A DNA stretch of 64,000 nucleotides from Siphonodentalium dalli. Lineage: Eukaryota; Mollusca; Scaphopoda; Gadilida; Siphonodentaliidae. The stretch covers positions 118,275,195-118,339,194 of the forward strand of contig CP136065.1 in assembly GCA_032622095.1 (NCBI GenBank), in the 5' to 3' direction. Shown here one piece after another: positions 24,350 to 36,169 of this stretch. The notes under the pieces are model-generated. The model saw only the letters and a list, made by a program, of their open reading frames with translations. It was not told the DNA's origin and did no database searches. The first letter of the stretch is position 1. Each line of letters opens with the position of its first letter. Made by a program: the position numbers and the translations under genes.

Positions 24350-25470
24350 TATGGTCGTATGGCCCCTCTCAGTTCCGTTTCAAAGTTCTGCCCATTTATT
24401 TTCAAAAACTTGGCCAGAATCCCAAAAGACGTTTTCGGCACAATTGTACACTGCACATTTTAAAATAAATGATCGTGCCTCATAATGTACAGTGCCAACC
24501 AGAATATAAAATGTGGTTGTCAGTCGATTAACTAACGTGTATAATAAATAACAAAGTTAGTCACACTTTGCTACCTTTTCGGAACAGCAGATAATTATGT
24601 TCCGGATATATGTGAAAATCAACTTTTTACCCAATTTAGTTGGCATTTTGGAAGCCACCTGGAGTAATTTGGTCATTAAACACCTTATTGTGACACATTT
24701 AAGATAGATAAAAACAATAAACACCTCTCATGCCAAAGATAGTTACAGTTTACTTGCAAAAAAATGGTTCAAACATGAGAAGAGATTTTTTGCCGATATT
24801 TATGTCACGTTTGTGAGAGTGAAATCGAATATTTCTGGTAATGTCTTTGTTACAATAGTTAGTAACAATGTTAGTATTCAATGTATAGAAGGCAGAATAG
24901 CCAATTTCATTAATCAACCACAAATTGTAAGCGATTCCGGGACACACTGGGGCAATATCTACCATTTTCCATATTTTGGCGGCCATTTTGGTGGCCATTT
25001 TGATCCAAAGTAACAACTTTTGTTCCTATGAATTGGAGTATCCATGTATAATGGTATTCCCCACTTACATTACACAGTTGTGCTCATTCTTTGTTGAAAT
25101 TTGAACAGAAACCCAATTGTGATTTTTTGGTAAAATTTTATACCGCATTCTGTAAAATCAAACTTTTGAGGGAACGGAGGGGGCTAGGACCCCAATAATT
25201 GCTTTTTTCATTACCCCAATGATTAGTTAATATAAAACTATAAAAAATAAGGTCACAATCCTCAACCAGTTCCAAAAAGCAGAAACTGATCAAGAATATA
25301 TGAGTGAAAAATTGTCATATTTTCTACTTCCGGTGGCCATTTTGGCGGCCATTTTGAATATATGAAATTTATTTATACCTCTCAATAAGGACTACTCAAC
25401 TATCAATAGAATAACATATCGCACGACTTAATATCTCGTAAACTGCCGGAGTGATTGCGAATTAAAATAA
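24350..25470 (-). repeat. Right inverted arm of fold-back insertion
   Basis: Partner of 21140-22330, with 'CAGTTCCGTTTCAAAG' at the inner side and 'GGCGGCCATTTTGAATAT' toward the outside. Divergence between arms is visible by eye (scattered substitutions and small indels), so the insertion is not very recent. Confidence 0.85.
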
Positions 25471-25911
25471 TGGAAAATAATGAAAACATCGGTATTGTTC
25501 ATAGTTTAATCACGTTATGCATGCGTAAGTTCACACACTGTACTTTTTCAGATATATCTTCAAAATAAACGAAAAATCATATCATCGGTGTCACTTTAAG
25601 AAAAATATCGAGTCAGGTGCCCATGTGACACTATCTACGCAGACACTTGTGTATTCAGTTCGAATGAAACTGAGTTTGAGAAGATACATACAGTTTTAGT
25701 ATTAATTTTGAGAGAAATGTTTCCCCTACCCCCAATAAGGATTTTATCGCAAAAAATCACAGTAGTTTTATAAAAATCGCTATAAAATGAAAAAGCCCCC
25801 ACGCCCGAGTGGCAAACAAGCAGAAAAATGTGTGAAATACATCCCTCTATCGGAAAAACATAGTCGGCTAAAATCAGCACAGGGGGGAGGGTGGCCATAT
25901 GGTAGCTCAAG

Positions 25912-26380
25912 GTCTATTAGCGCTTAGAATATCTTCCAAGTCATTAACGCACACATCATAGAGGACCATAGAGCAGAGGGGATATATTGTCACCTTGTTT
26001 TAAGCCAATATGGCTAGAGAAGAAACCTGAGTCTTCATCGTTCACGCGAACACACAGTTTGAGGTATTTATAAAGTGATTGAATCACATTTAATGTTTTT
26101 TCCGTTGATACCATAAGCAATAAGTTTCCTCCAGAGCCCAACTCTCCAAACAGAGTCAAATGCCTTTGAAAAATCTATGATTCAGGCGCAATATAAGTTT
26201 TGTTTGTTTGCTTTCATGAGGTGTTTGAGTGCATACAACGAGAAGATATGGTCGATTGTAGAGTAACCCTTCCTGAAACCTGCCTGCATGTGCTTCTGTC
26301 TGCAAGCAATTGATCTCGAGAAAAGATTTTAATCTATCATTAATTATATATATATTCTTTATTTCCTCCATTCATGGAGA
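25912..26380 (-). pseudogene. LINE reverse transcriptase, 5' part of the split copy
   Basis: Minus-strand fragments in two or three frames carry the reverse-transcriptase fingers/palm blocks before the catalytic box: a GFRKG-type motif, an 'FSKAFDSVW'-type motif, and 'GLKQGDNISPLL'. Frameshifts separate them. It ends just where the fold-back insertion begins and continues at 20959. This is the same retrotransposon copy as 19690-20959. Confidence 0.75.
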
Positions 26381-26895
26381 TATTTAGAGAATGCATGTAA
26401 TTGATATAAATTATAAGAACATAAACAGGGAACAAAACTCAACATATTTACAGTCATCAACTAAGTGATGAACATGAGAATTACATACATGATTTCCATT
26501 TACAACAACCATACACAAAGAAACATTCATATTAACAGGCACACATATAGAACATTGGAGAATTACATGCATGACTTCCATGTTCAACAACCAAACTCCC
26601 AGAAGCATTCATACTAGCAGACACACACAAAACATTGGCGAATTACAACATGACTTCCCTTTTCAACAACCATACACACAGAAGTATACATACTAACATA
26701 CACACATTCGTTGTATTTATATACAGAGACAGACTACCAGAATGTCAGTGTAACGTTATCGTGTAATGGATTGAACATATGGTCGAATATCTAAACTGGC
26801 TCTCCACGACAGGCTAAATGTGATGTGTTATTATAAGGTTATATGAGTTGTGTATAGTTTTATGTCATTACTAACTTATAGTATTAATTATTTAA

Positions 26896-28020
26896 CCCTT
26901 TCAACCCGGGAGACCGGAATACCGGTCCGATCCTTATTTTCCTATATCCCGGGAGACCGGAATACCGGTCCGGAAACCATACGATTTTTGACACGGAAAT
27001 ACAGCATAATAAACGCACATATCTATAAGAATTTTACTTCTACTTTGCACACACGAGTCCCCGGTTTACCACCGTGACTTTGGCTGTCGAACTGGCTACA
27101 GAGGGTCTGTTTCTTCGCGCATGCGCAGAGGCATATTAAAATTAAAAAGTAAGTTTTTTATCGTTTTTATCGTCGGCTAAGGAGATCAATTTCGTTAGAA
27201 ATATTGCGAACAAAGCACACATTAAATATATTTTTGCTTGTAATAAGTCACAATTTCGTTACTATGACTTTAGCAGCTAAATTTGTGATTGGGGGGGGGG
27301 GGGGGTCTGTTGTTTCGCGCATGCGCAGAGACGGATTTTGAAAAACGCTTTTTCTATAAAGCATTTCTCTATAAATAACGTGATCACGTGGAGCCACAAT
27401 ATATAATAATATAATGTACATGTATATTGGGACTAGAATAGACTGTCTCGCTGAAATAATATGTGACACGTTTCACAACACGCTATAGTACAGGTAGCAC
27501 ATGCGCAGATGTGACATACCGGTCCGGTACTTAACTATATATGGTCCATATATATGCGCATGTATATATGAGCCTATATATGAGCACATGCGTTTAACGT
27601 ATATTAGGTTGCGTTTGATTACTTGAAACGACGGAGAAGACACTACATATAATTACACACAAAGTATGTGCACTAGATTCACTCTTCTGGCTAAATATGT
27701 CTAACAATAAGGCGCTCACTGAATCGAAAACACCATTTCCTAGCTCTTATTTACGACGATAAAAGCTATAATTGCATTTAACCTTCAATTCCGGGTAGTT
27801 GCCTAGCAACCGTTACCAGTGAGTGATCATGTGGCAAAGTATCCCGATTTTAAAATACTCAGTGGTCCATGGAGAACATAAACATAAAGTTTCAGAGCTG
27901 TGGAGCTACTTGAACATAACCAACAGCATGCTCATAAACACGTGTCTACAATAGGCCAAAATACCCCCGGGGGCCCCGGGTCAGGGTACAGTTCTCTGTA
28001 GGGAGCCAGGGTTCAAAGGG
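26896..28020. mobile_element. piggyBac-like non-autonomous element
   Basis: A 1,125-bp segment with termini CCCTTTCAACCCGGG and the reverse complement of CCCTTTGAACCCTGG, each flanked by TTAA (26892-26895 and 28021-28024). A TTAA target and CCCTTT ends are typical of piggyBac. No transposase frame is present. Inside are a duplicated CCCGGGAGACCGGAATACCG block and two copies of 'TTCGCGCATGCGCAGAG'. Confidence 0.8.
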
Positions 28021-28024
28021 TTAA

Positions 28025-29469
28025 ATACAATTCAAACAGAGAGGCAATGATATTCTTCCCATAGTTTACATGTGTACTTTATTATGAAATGTGCAAAGTC
28101 GTTGATATCTTCGACATAAGAGGCAATTTCTTCAAATTTTGCCGTCAAGAAGAATAACAATTGAAAAGTTGATTGAAGTCAATTAAGCATATTGGCGGTT
28201 GCATTGTGGACATGTCGCTTACCACCAGATTATGTTTACACATTCTGCTACAAATTGGGCCGATATCTCAAAACGTGTAGCTTTGGCGCCGTAAATCACA
28301 CGACTTCTCCTGCCAAGTGTGTATCCATAGCAAGTATACCACAGTAGCATATGTTACAAGTTAAACGAATGTTTGGCTGAACCTGGCCATTATCACATCC
28401 TTCAATGAAATCAGTAGAAATGGTAATTTAGTTATCACAGAGAGGGGTACCATTCTAATGCCTTCTTTCTTCAAATTGGTATTTTGCCCCAACGCTTACT
28501 GTGTTATTGGCACTCATGACTGAAAACATCGTTTTTTTCTCAAAACACATTGATGACAGATCTTGAAACATGCTGTCAGGAGTTGAATATGATTTCGATA
28601 AATCGCCGACTTGACTTTATTCATTTTAATTTTCAAAACAGGTAAGCATTTTGACTAAGTACTACATGCGACAAGCGTATGGTCTGAACTGTATTAGCTT
28701 ATGACAATACAATATTAATGGGATGGAAATAATAATTTTTAAAAATGGTGTATCTTCGTTGATAAGTGCCGTGTGCTGGTGAGACTGCTCATTGGATCTT
28801 TTATTCATCCTAATAAGGTATTTGATAGTGTTAAAATAATCAACACCAGCGAACACCATTCACTAATTAGTGGTATGTAAGCGCATCATTCCAATTTAAG
28901 AAACAGTTTTAGCTGCTATGTCACATCATGGCATATCAGGTCATGTTTACAGGTGGACGAGAGGCTGTGCAGATGATATATCTCACTGAGAATAAATCAC
29001 TGAACACAGGAAAGCAATTGACAAACTTTCCCAAATTACATGTACATGTACATGAATATATATATTGGATATAATTATGATTGTTGCAATATGTTTGAAT
29101 AAAACATCTAACCTGATACGCCTAAACCATCCCCTCTCCCAAGTGATAATTGACAACATGGCACAATTTTAAGTTCAAGGTCACCAAAAACATTCCAACT
29201 CTCATATAAAGCCCCCAAATATTACGATGTTAGTCATATTATGTCTCCCCAGTGTGAAGTAATGAATAATATGCACAATGCATAATTTTTAGCTCCCTTG
29301 TGCACATTCCAGACAACCTATAGTGAAAATTCATGTTGATGACCTTGACCTTTACCTCAAGGTCAAATGAGGGGGGTCTGCCAATTTAGGTCTCGCTTCT
29401 AACTGAACCCCATGGTCTACTCTATATGTGTACCAATTTGCGTGCTTTTATCCAAATTTGCACACCCCA
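28025..29469. other. Intron sequence without a recognised gene
   Basis: No convincing gene or array is seen. A CATGTACATG short repeat lies near 29037-29053, and one AGGTCA-rich patch (GACCTTGACC...AAGGTCAAATG) at 29340-29370 resembles a fragment of the satellite at 36.2 kb. Confidence 0.4.
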
Positions 29470-30189
29470 TCAGCTTACAGCCCCCACTATAGTGAGTGAA
29501 AGTAGTAACATATCGTCAGCTGGCGTTGGGCTGAAACAATCTATCCCATATAAGTTTAGACCATTTCTTGAGTTCCTCAGCTGTACTATGAGGTCGTTCA
29601 CATAGACCATGTAGTACGAATGTGATAATATGCCCCCCTGCCTTGCTCCTTGACACACTGTGAACCAACGGGATGATGTACCGTAATACCTAACTGAACA
29701 TTGGACATCATATATTAGGCTATGTATAAGAGAAAACGAGAGGCCTTGAATGCTGCCATCATATAGTTTGTACAACAACCCGTTGATCCACACCGTGTCA
29801 AAGGCATTCATTGCATCCAGGAAACATGCATACATTTTGTGACCAACATCTTTAGCATAATCAATACATTCTAGTGTCATGTACGATACCATATTTGAAC
29901 TCAAACATTTTTGGAACCCGTGCTGCAATAGGTCAACTTCTAGAGTACGAGGAGAGAATTTCTCGATTCGATTCTGAAGCACACGTTCGGTAATTTTGTA
30001 TGGGGCAGGCATCAATGTAATTGCTCTATAGTTATTAAAGTCATCTTTGCTTTGGGAACCGCCTTTGTGTAGAGTTATATTTATTTTATTCCTTTCTTTG
30101 CATTTGTTGGAACTTTACCATATTTGAATATTCCGGATAAGCAAGTTGATAAAATATATGTGAGTAAGTCGCTGCCATATATAATATGC
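29470..30189 (-). pseudogene. LINE reverse transcriptase core fragment
   Basis: The minus-strand frame encodes reverse-transcriptase blocks in order: 'NNYRAITLMPAPYK', 'LQHGFQKCLSS', 'CFLDAMNAFDTVW', 'GARQGGILSHSYYM' and a catalytic-box relative 'PADDMLLLS'. ADD is retained but the preceding residue is Pro. It then breaks off. The upstream part of the same LINE resumes at 32422 after a 2.2-kb insertion. The type differs from the LINE at 20 kb and resembles a group frequent in marine invertebrates; clade not assigned. Confidence 0.8.
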
Positions 30190-30196
30190 TCGTATG

Positions 30197-32414
30197 CAGG
30201 GGGGTGGGTCGTTCACTTTTTTCCATACAGTAGGCCGGGGTGGGTGGGTGGTTCAGCCGCGAAAAAAGTCACTTTTTCCCAAGTGGTCACAGTTTTTTCC
30301 TCTTACAACATTTCTGCAATATAATTGCCTCAAAGTGTTCAGCATCATTGTTATAGTATGTATGACACTTAGGTCAGGGCTTAAGGGGGGTAGTTAGTGT
30401 GGATATAGGCATAATGCTTCTCAGAAATCCCGGTTACAAACCAACACTCACAATTTCGTCTTTTGCATCAGATCACATTGTCAAGTACCAACGCTACTGG
30501 TTCAAGATGAAAATGGACAATTATGACACCCATGATTAAAGTAAATAAAAATTAATAAAGCTATTTATTTATATCATTAATGTTTACTCATTAGACCTGA
30601 TTGATAAGACAGCATAAGAGGCAAACATGGAAATCTCATCATGCTAGAAAGTATTGAATGCAATTTAAAGCCACATCCAGATTTTTGTTTGAATTTTTAG
30701 TTTAATTTTTTTTTGGACACAATTTCACATCAAAGCCATATGAATGCTGATCAATCTGTTAAAGGTACTCAACCCGTAAAGAGGGTCCCCATCTCAACAG
30801 ATTCCAACAACAACAATCCGATCGGAGGGTCCTATATTACTATTTCTTTGGCTTTGGGGGGGTAAAAAATATTTGATTCGAGTCGAGGAACCCATCAAAC
30901 AAAGCTCAGAGTTATTAGATATTGATTTTTGAAATTTGTTATAAACTCGAGATGAGTACTGCTAACTGCCGTAATCTGCTCTGGATGTGTTCTCCAAATC
31001 TATTCAAACAGACAAGGATGGATAACTCTAAAATCAAGTGGTAATTTTAATGGAATTTTGACTGAGTTCTGGGCCAGATAGTATTCCCAATAATGAAAAA
31101 TAATAGATTTCTAAAATCGATATCTAACAAATCTGAGCTTTGATGGGTGACTTCCTCGACTCGAATCAAATATTTTTGACCCCCGAAGCCATTGAAATAG
31201 TAATTGAGAGGAGTTTTATCGGGTTGAGTACCTTTAAACGCCATGTTGGGACATTATTGTTGTCAGATGGTATAAGATCGTGTGGGTCCATTACTATTTA
31301 GCATAAATGTTTTGCCTAAATTTTTTTTTTATATTTTCGATACAGTTGTATTTGAAGTGATTACAGACAAGCATTGGAAACATGGTAAAATGTTCATATA
31401 ACTTGTTTACAAGTCATGAGTCAATTGATAAACAAAAACAAACAGGATAACAATGGGTGCTGCAGGTTTATACGATTCTTATCTGTTCTCAGACTTTATA
31501 ACTGAAACAAATACCAAGCCTAAATGTTGTGAGACTATAGATTTTTAGGTAAAACGTGGGTGGGTACCCTGCATGAAATTGGAAAATAAATTCCGTCAAA
31601 TAAGGCAGGCTTTCCACTAGGTTTTGGGGAACGGGTCCTGTATCTGCCGAGTGGAAAATGCAGTCAATGTTTTCAATGTCGTGGAAACACTAGTGGACCT
31701 ACTTTTGTTTTATCGGCCAATAGAAGAAACAGAGAGTAGATTCGCTGATCGTTTTGCATCCATTCTCTACCTAAGTTACTATGCTATCAACCACAATAAC
31801 TTTAAAACATAGAAAAGTTATTAGATAAAAATTAATTGCTGTATACGGAAACACGCCCATAGAAGTTAAACGGCCACTATTCAAGACTCGGCAGAAAGTT
31901 CGGATGCATATTGTACCGGAATATAACATGATTAAAGTACCGGCGGTCATTTTTTATAACCTAACCACAGCAACGTAACTAGCGGACTCCACAGCATGTG
32001 TTCTATCGATGTCGGTTTGATCACTTCCTCATTCGTGTTAGATCGGTCCGAGTGTATTCTTGCTAGAGAAATCAAATAAGTTGTCAACTATTTAAATTTC
32101 TTAGTACTGTCCCAACGAAATTGAGAAGTAAACATCTTTATACCTGTATACATTATCATATGGAATATGTCCTGTGGTATGACAGAAGGGGGGAAATTGA
32201 CTGCGGGAATGGGGCACAAAAAGGGATCCCCTACCGCTATAGCGGAAACCATGAATAAGGGGTGATTTGGCTGGATATGGAGGTAAAAAGGGGGTGGGTA
32301 CCCCGCATGAAATTGGAAAAAATATGTTTTCCTTCAAATAGGGGGTGGTGGGTACCCAAGAGGCGGAAACATTTCAGCCTACTGTCATGGCACTTTTTTC
32401 CGACCCCCCCCCTG
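30197..32414. mobile_element. hAT-like element with G-run termini, inserted in the LINE
   Basis: Ends are CAGGGGGGTGGGTCG and the reverse complement of CAGGGGGGGGGTCGG. TCGTATG occurs directly on both sides (30190-30196 and 32415-32421); an 8-bp reading is possible by counting one shared base. Removing the segment rejoins the LINE reading frame in reverse-transcriptase sequence (NVAYEH at the seam), which confirms both borders. The interior has no transposase. A TTAA hairpin element (30759-31237) sits inside, so this element is older than that one. Confidence 0.85.
30759..31237. mobile_element. TTAA hairpin element, copy 1
   Basis: About 479 bp beginning TTAAAGGTACTCAACCCG and ending in its reverse complement. 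The two halves are themselves imperfect inverted copies sharing 'TTTGATTCGAGTCGAGGAA', so the whole folds back on itself. Copies 2 and 3 are at 33053 and 56221. No coding content. Confidence 0.9.
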
Positions 32415-32421
32415 TCGTATG

Positions 32422-33052
32422 CTACGTTATCCCATCCTACGGCTTTATTTAAGCTTAGAGACTTATACACAGATTTGAGTTCTTGACATGGTTGTGACTG
32501 GGGAGAGAAGGAGTTTATCAATAGAAAAAGGTGCATTTTCTTGTATTCTGCCATTGACAAAACTATTTACTGAGATATAATGCGTGTGATCAAATTCTTC
32601 TGAGGTCAGTGGCGTATATAATTCTTCAAAGTAATCACCACATGCCCACACAATGTCTTCAGGGTCCCTTAAGAGTTTTCCATCGTGATGAAAAATATTA
32701 TTGGGGCTGACTCGTTTAGACCGTTTCAGATTGAATAACCTAAAGAATGAGTCGTGGTCAACTTCAGCTTTGTAATCAATTTCATGATTTATTTCCTGGA
32801 TGTACTTATAGGATTTCAAACGATACAACCTTCGAAAGTGTGCCTTTGCGTTTTTATAGTTTGTGTAGCTAATAGCACCAGAACAAGCACGGGGTCGGCC
32901 ATCCCTGATCCAAATAGAACGATACTTTTTCATTGCCTTATGCAGGCTATTGAGTTCTTTATTCCAGAACGGTTTGAGGTGTTCCGAGAACCTCTTGCGG
33001 GGTATACACTGATCAGATGCTATATGTTATCGCGCTTACAATCTCATTATAT
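32422..33052 (-). pseudogene. LINE pre-RT linker and RT start
   Basis: The minus-strand frame carries a linker rich in Lys/Arg ('RSIWIRDGRP', 'FRLFNLKRSKR') and then the first RT block 'SLSLNKAVGWDNV'. It breaks at the hAT-like insertion and continues at 30189. Its 5' side is cut by the TTAA element at 33053 and resumes at 33530. A small frame shift exists near 33000. Confidence 0.8.
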
Positions 33053-33529
33053 TTAAAGGTACTCAACCCGTAAAGAGGGTCCCCATCTCAACAGATTCCA
33101 ACAACAACAATCCGATCAGAGGGTCCTATATTACTATTTCTTTGGCTTTGGGGGTAAAAAATATTTGATTCGAGTCGAGGAACCCATCAAACAAAGCTCA
33201 GAATTATTAGATATTGATTTTTCAAATTTGTTATGTTCTCGAGATGAGTACCAATAACTGCCATAATCTGCTCTGGATGTGTACTCCAAATCTATTCAAA
33301 CAGACAAGGATGAATAACTCTAAAATCAAGTGGTAATTTTTACGCAATTTTGACTGAGTTCTGGGCCAGATAGTATTCCCAATAATGAAAAATAATAGAT
33401 TTCTAAAATCGATATCTAACAAATCTGAGCTTTGATGGGTGACTTCCTCGACTCGAATCAAATATTTTTGACCCCCGAAGCCATTGAAATAGTAATTGAG
33501 AGGAGTTTTATCGGGTTGAGTACCTTTAA
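33053..33529. mobile_element. TTAA hairpin element, copy 2
   Basis: 477-bp copy of the element at 30759, very similar along its length. It sits inside LINE sequence and leaves the LINE frame open across one TTAA when excised on paper. That supports TTAA as the duplicated target. Confidence 0.9.
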
Positions 33530-33577
33530 CATCAAGTTCAGATACGTTACTAATGTCAGTTTTACTATTACAAAGCT
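33530..33577 (-). pseudogene. LINE fragment between two insertions
   Basis: A 48-bp LINE remnant coding on the minus strand for 'LCNSKTDISNVSELDV'. It is trapped between two TTAA elements and in frame with LINE sequence at 34178-34270. Confidence 0.65.
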
Positions 33578-34177
33578 TTAAAGGGGTACTGTACCCAAGA
33601 TGTTGTTGTTGGTTTCTATAATCCCCGAGTCGGAGAATAAGGTAACAACTTTTCCATTTTTTGAAAGTCTGTTGAGTACGAAGTATTGTTACGGATGGCA
33701 AATTTACCGGAATGCAAAAATACAAATTGTCGTTGTCGAGTAATTTTTGTACAGTTTTCAACCAAATGAATCAAATAAACATTATATTATATGCTTAGCA
33801 GTCCCATATACTCATTTAAGTTAGTGTATGGTCACTAGTCAATGAGTGGCTTGGGTTTTCTCCCCGTATAAGCATAATGTTTCAAACGATCGTGTGTGCA
33901 ATTGTTTTATTAATCCAGTATCCCTCAATTATAATTTGATTACGTTTTGTACACGGAAATTCCAATTTTAAGAGACGCCATTTTATGGCTGGAGCCATAA
34001 AATCAATTTATATTAAATTATTAACTTTTAAATTATTAAATTTTAAGATAGCCTATTAACCTGAGCGTTTACAGAATACATCTTCGACTCAAATTACTTA
34101 TATTTCTATATAGTATCGATAATAGATCGTTGTTATCACCGGGAATTTATTGAAAATGGCGTACAGTACCCCTTTAA
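33578..34177. mobile_element. Second TTAA element family (TTAAAGGGGTACTGTACC), copy 1
   Basis: A 600-bp segment with TTAAAGGGGTACTGTACC at the left and GTACAGTACCCCTTTAA at the right. On paper, removal with one TTAA left behind joins LINE codons in frame. A more diverged copy is at 63346-63892. Ends resemble the hairpin family (TTAAAGG..GTACT), so the two families may be mobilised by related enzymes. Confidence 0.85.
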
Positions 34178-34270
34178 GTCAAGAGCATTGCGATAGTTCT
34201 GCACAATTGAAGGGTCTGATTTAACTTTTTTCCAATTCGGTTTAGAGTTATTACCCTATTCATGGGTAGC
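34178..34270 (-). pseudogene. LINE fragment, 5'-most recognised part
   Basis: The minus-strand frame includes 'SKPNWKKVKSDPSIVQNY', typical of the endonuclease-to-RT linker, continuing in frame to the 48-bp remnant. The endonuclease domain itself was not found upstream. Confidence 0.55.
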
Positions 34271-34959
34271 TGGATGTACACTGGTACGGATTCGTGGCTA
34301 TAGATGTTTGTGTTCATAGTCATATACTGGTATAGGATGCGGATGCATGCTGGGGTCAATACTATGAACAATTTTATACCTGTAAATACAAATTGTATTT
34401 ATTAATTTGTAATTACAAATTTGTGTTAACTATCACAGTGGTTTCATAGTACAGGGAAAATTTAGCCGTATTATTGTAATACCTTAGACTGGGCGAGAGG
34501 TGAAACCCCTAAAAGGCAGCTGTAAAACTTAGAAAAAACTAACTCCCCACTCTGCTCCCATGCACATGTTATCAGTGTTATCTGAATACCAGTTCAAATT
34601 AGACGGACATGTATATAGAGCTAAAATAACTGACAACAATTTATATGGGGAAGTTACAATGCGTGCTATCATATTGTGATTAGTGAGAACGCCGGTACTA
34701 TGAAACGATGAGCTAACAAAATCTCGCAAATTTCACAAAGATCTACTGTTGATTATTACGCCACCGTAGTGTGGTGTTTATTGCTTTTGGTTTTTTTGTA
34801 TCGCATGGGCGATCGATAATTCACTGGGTGATTGTACATTCGGCAAACCTCGTTAGATTCCGTCACCGTTTCATCGTACCGATAATTACGAGAGTACAAC
34901 TAAGATTGGCACATGTGTTTACGTCACCGGTGTAATTGTGGGGACATGCTTCTATTATG

Positions 34960-35720
34960 AAGGTTTGCTATCCCGAAGGTCCGCTATTCCGAAGGTTCTC
35001 TATTCCGAAGGTTTTTGTTATTTTTAGGTTAATTCTATATTTTAAAGTATTGAGACTAATTTGAGAGGGTTCATTTTCACAAAGATTCTTTATATGGAGT
35101 GTGCGCTCACATCCGAACTGATCATGCGCGCACACCGATACAGATACAGGAGGAAATAACTTAACTTAGAACATTAAATGTGATTTTGTTTTGTTTTCGC
35201 TGGTTTTCTTGAGATTTTATGTCATTACGTGGGCCCATACCTTTGAATTCTTGGCATATACTATGAATGTTGTGGTATATATGGACCCTCCCGCATTGGG
35301 ACATGACATAGGTTCAGTTGACTTAAGTGGTGTTCTGTGTGTGCTCCAATTTGGAGTTCATTATTTTAAGGGCCAAGTTTAGAATTTTATGGGTCCATAC
35401 CTTTGAACTCTGGGCATATAATATGAATATTGGGGGGCATGGCTCTATTCCGAAGGTTCACTATCCCGAAGGTCCACTATTCCGAAATTTCTCTGAATGT
35501 TCGCTATTCCGAAGGTTCACCAATCCGAAGGTTCGTTATTCCGAAGGTTCTGTGTTCCAAAGATTTTTTTTATTTTAAGGTTAATTCTATATTCTAAAGT
35601 AACGAGAGGGTTCATTATCACGAAGATTCTTTTTATGAAGGAAATAACGTAAAACATTAAATGTGATTTTGTTTTGTTTTCGAGGGTTTTCTTGAGTTTA
35701 ATGTCATTACGTATGACCTT
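34960..35720. repeat. Duplicated unit with CTATTCCGAAGGTTC minisatellite
   Basis: Two direct copies (about 34960-35240 and 35430-35720) each start with 16-18-bp repeats of CTATTCCGAAGGTT and continue with 'AGGTTAATTCTATATT' and 'GAGGGTTCATT'. The core TCCGAAGGT is shared with the fold-back element at 45.3 kb. Confidence 0.7.
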
Positions 35721-36169
35721 ATTTCTCATTACATATTCACGCCAAGGAGCCCACACAATTGCTATGTTACGATGCGATTTAATGTGATTATGTGTGACCT
35801 AATATCTCAATAATCTGAGGCAAGAGTACGCCTGCTAAAGGCGAATTATAACAGTTGGGGGTATAACGCTCAATAAATACTGGAGGCTATAACAAACTGC
35901 GCAGTAGAATATCGCTGAATGGACGAGTATGAGATGAGCCTAAATGCAATTGTGACTTTGTTTAAAGGCCCACTTAATTTTCGAGTCATTAATTTTTTAT
36001 AGTATATACGGTTTTAATAACAATTTATGCCATAAAATTTGAATAAACTACTATAATTCATCACCATTTGAAAGGCAGAATACTTCTATCTCCTAGTTTG
36101 AAACACCTTCAAAATACCGCGTCGTATATCTAGCAATTAGCAACCAACATATCCTCCTCGGCTTTCCAT

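Larger units (their letters stand above)
20960..25914. mobile_element. Composite fold-back insertion splitting a LINE
   Basis: The insertion interrupts one LINE, since reverse-transcriptase sequence before it (25912-26380) and after it (19690-20959) is complementary in extent and on one strand. Its ends are imperfect 22-bp inverted repeats: GAGCTTGAGCTGCATGTAG at 20960 and the reverse complement of GACCTTGAGCTACCATATGG at 25914. Inside lie two ~1.15-kb inverted arms and a minisatellite core. No transposase is seen. The target duplication is not clear; AT-rich 'TAATA' sequence sits on both sides. Confidence 0.65.
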
